Origin: Lachnospira multipara LB2003
Lineage (GTDB): Bacteria > Bacillota > Clostridia > Lachnospirales > Lachnospiraceae
DNA: 64,000 bases
Assembly (NCBI RefSeq): GCF_000702205.1
Contig: NZ_KL370871.1
Location: 248,001 to 312,000, forward strand
Reading direction: 5' to 3'
Shown one piece after another: positions 63,225 through 64,000 of the stretch; position 1 is the stretch's first letter, and the number at the start of each line of letters is the position of its first letter. Below the pieces are notes generated by a model, which had not been told where the DNA came from, made no database searches, and was given only the letters and a program-made list of their open reading frames with translations. The translations under genes were made by a program, and so were the position numbers.

Positions 63225-64000
63225 TTATCGCTCCTTCACTAAAAAATACACAAAAATTGGGACTCCAATCATAGACACACATATTCCCACAGGAATTTCT
63301 ATTGGAGAAAAAAGATTTCTTGCAACTATATCGGCAACTATTAAAATAATCGAGCTTATTATTCCTCCAAGTGGAATTATAAATTTGTGTCTATCACCCA
63401 CTAAAACTCTAGCAAATTGTGGTCCTATAAGACCTAAAAAAGCTATGTTTCCAGCCACTGCTGTAGCAAGTGCTGATAAAAGAATTGCCAAAATATATAG
63501 CTTAGTTGTTTCCATTGCTACATTAAGGCCTAGTCCTGTCGCTAATTCATCACCAAGCTTTAAAAGATCAAGTCGTCTATACTGACAAAAAACTATAATC
63601 GTTAACAATAAAACTAATGGGCCAACGGCTTTAATGTAATCCCAGCTTGTTCCCCATAAAGAACCGCTTGTCCATACCAAAACCTCATTAAAATCCCCTC
63701 TACCCATATTCAACTCAAAATATGTGATTATTGCGTTAATCCCTGCATTTACACCCATTCCCACAAGAATAAGTCGAATTGGATTAATTTTACCTTTTTT
63801 AATTGCTATTAAAAATATTATTGTACTTACTAGACATGCTCCAAAAATTGCCACAAGTGGCATTAGAAAAATCTTATTTCTTGAAAGGGTGTCGTAGTAG
63901 GCTCCTGTACTTAGCGTTATGTAAGCTACAACTGCAAGGGCTGCGCCACTATTTATTCCCATCATTCCCGGTTCACATAATGGATTTTTTGAAATTGTCT
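63225..64000 (-). CDS. FecCD/BtuC-type ABC permease (partial, cut by window edge)
   Basis: The reading stays open to the window end, where it reads TISKNPLCEPGMMGINSGAAL, the FecCD family's conserved segment (usually near residue 70-90), so the N-terminal part lies outside. About seven membrane helices remain. LLKLGDELATGLGLNV and FLGLIGPQFARVLVGDRHKF are the contacts with the ATPase and the closing helices. It pairs with the FecE-type ATPase; the binding protein is presumably further upstream. Confidence 0.9.
   Translation of the reverse strand, partial: TISKNPLCEPGMMGINSGAALAVVAYITLSTGAYYDTLSRNKIFLMPLVAIFGACLVSTIIFLIAIKKGKINPIRLILVGMGVNAGINAIITYFELNMGRGDFNEVLVWTSGSLWGTSWDYIKAVGPLVLLLTIIVFCQYRRLDLLKLGDELATGLGLNVAMETTKLYILAILLSALATAVAGNIAFLGLIGPQFARVLVGDRHKFIIPLGGIISSIILIVADIVARNLFSPIEIPVGICVSMIGVPIFVYFLVKER

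Noticed and set aside
1-64000. tRNA, rRNA, tmRNA or insertion sequence
   Set aside because: No T-arm consensus, CCA end, rRNA core or transposase motif was recognised by eye; a covariance scan could still find a missed RNA.

Overview
The window reads as one stretch of an AT-rich Gram-positive chromosome, most likely a gut-type Clostridia (Lachnospiraceae-like). This is inferred from AGGAGG-type ribosome sites, low-GC codon use, one-membrane exporters and lipoproteins, and the gene mix (YczE-like, YjeM-like, C_GCAxxG_C_C, HxlR plus ferredoxin, PdxST). Most genes lie on the minus strand. No rRNA, tRNA, CRISPR array, transposase or phage structural gene was recognised.

Region 1 (1-10.6 kb, minus) holds the most striking set. 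A very tightly spaced three-gene operon runs from a well-formed promoter: a RapA/SNF2-type helicase, a 1,050-residue sacsin/Hsp90-like GHKL ATPase with a C-terminal HNH-like cysteine cluster, and a 1,242-residue UvrD-like helicase with repeated N-terminal zinc ribbons. I cannot match this trio to a defence system I know by name, so it is the main candidate for an undescribed system. A lipoprotein gene, cut by the window edge, follows it.

Region 2 (10.6-18.3 kb) carries a cell-wall-anchored surface protein with a duplicated ectodomain, a PNPOx-like flavoprotein, a DegV protein, a membrane-tethered methyltransferase and a three-gene NMT1/SsuA-type ABC importer behind a terminator-bearing leader.

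Region 3 (18.4-31 kb) is an accessory island. It has a toxin-like gene overlapping a probable immunity gene behind a DUF4417 gene and an XRE repressor, a stack of palindromes between them, and a HigB/HigA-IrrE toxin-antitoxin pair with a clear operator. MazG, a DUF2075 helicase-nuclease, an SbcC/SbcD (YhaN/YhaO-like) pair, a membrane-anchored Mrr-like nuclease and an HNH nuclease follow.

Region 4 (31-35.5 kb) is poor in genes and rich in repeats. A PD-(D/E)XK-like nuclease gene has a 16/17-bp tandem array upstream, and two copies of a ~470-bp non-coding repeat flank a GNAT acetyltransferase. A paralogue of the nuclease, also 266 residues, sits at 59.6-60.4 kb next to different repeats.

Region 5 (35.5-64 kb) is mostly housekeeping. 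It includes NhaC, a deacetylase/U32-like pair, a DXS-like synthase behind a MerR-type promoter, a ferredoxin/HxlR locus, a CitMHS-like permease, an AGCS symporter and RpiB. A LysR-MFS-MetE group, the YjeM-type antiporter with a long leader, PdxST, a YczE-like protein, ThiD and a FecCD/FecE-type importer complete it. A scar where a Lon C-terminal fragment meets a TetR-like C-terminal fragment lies at 53.6 kb.
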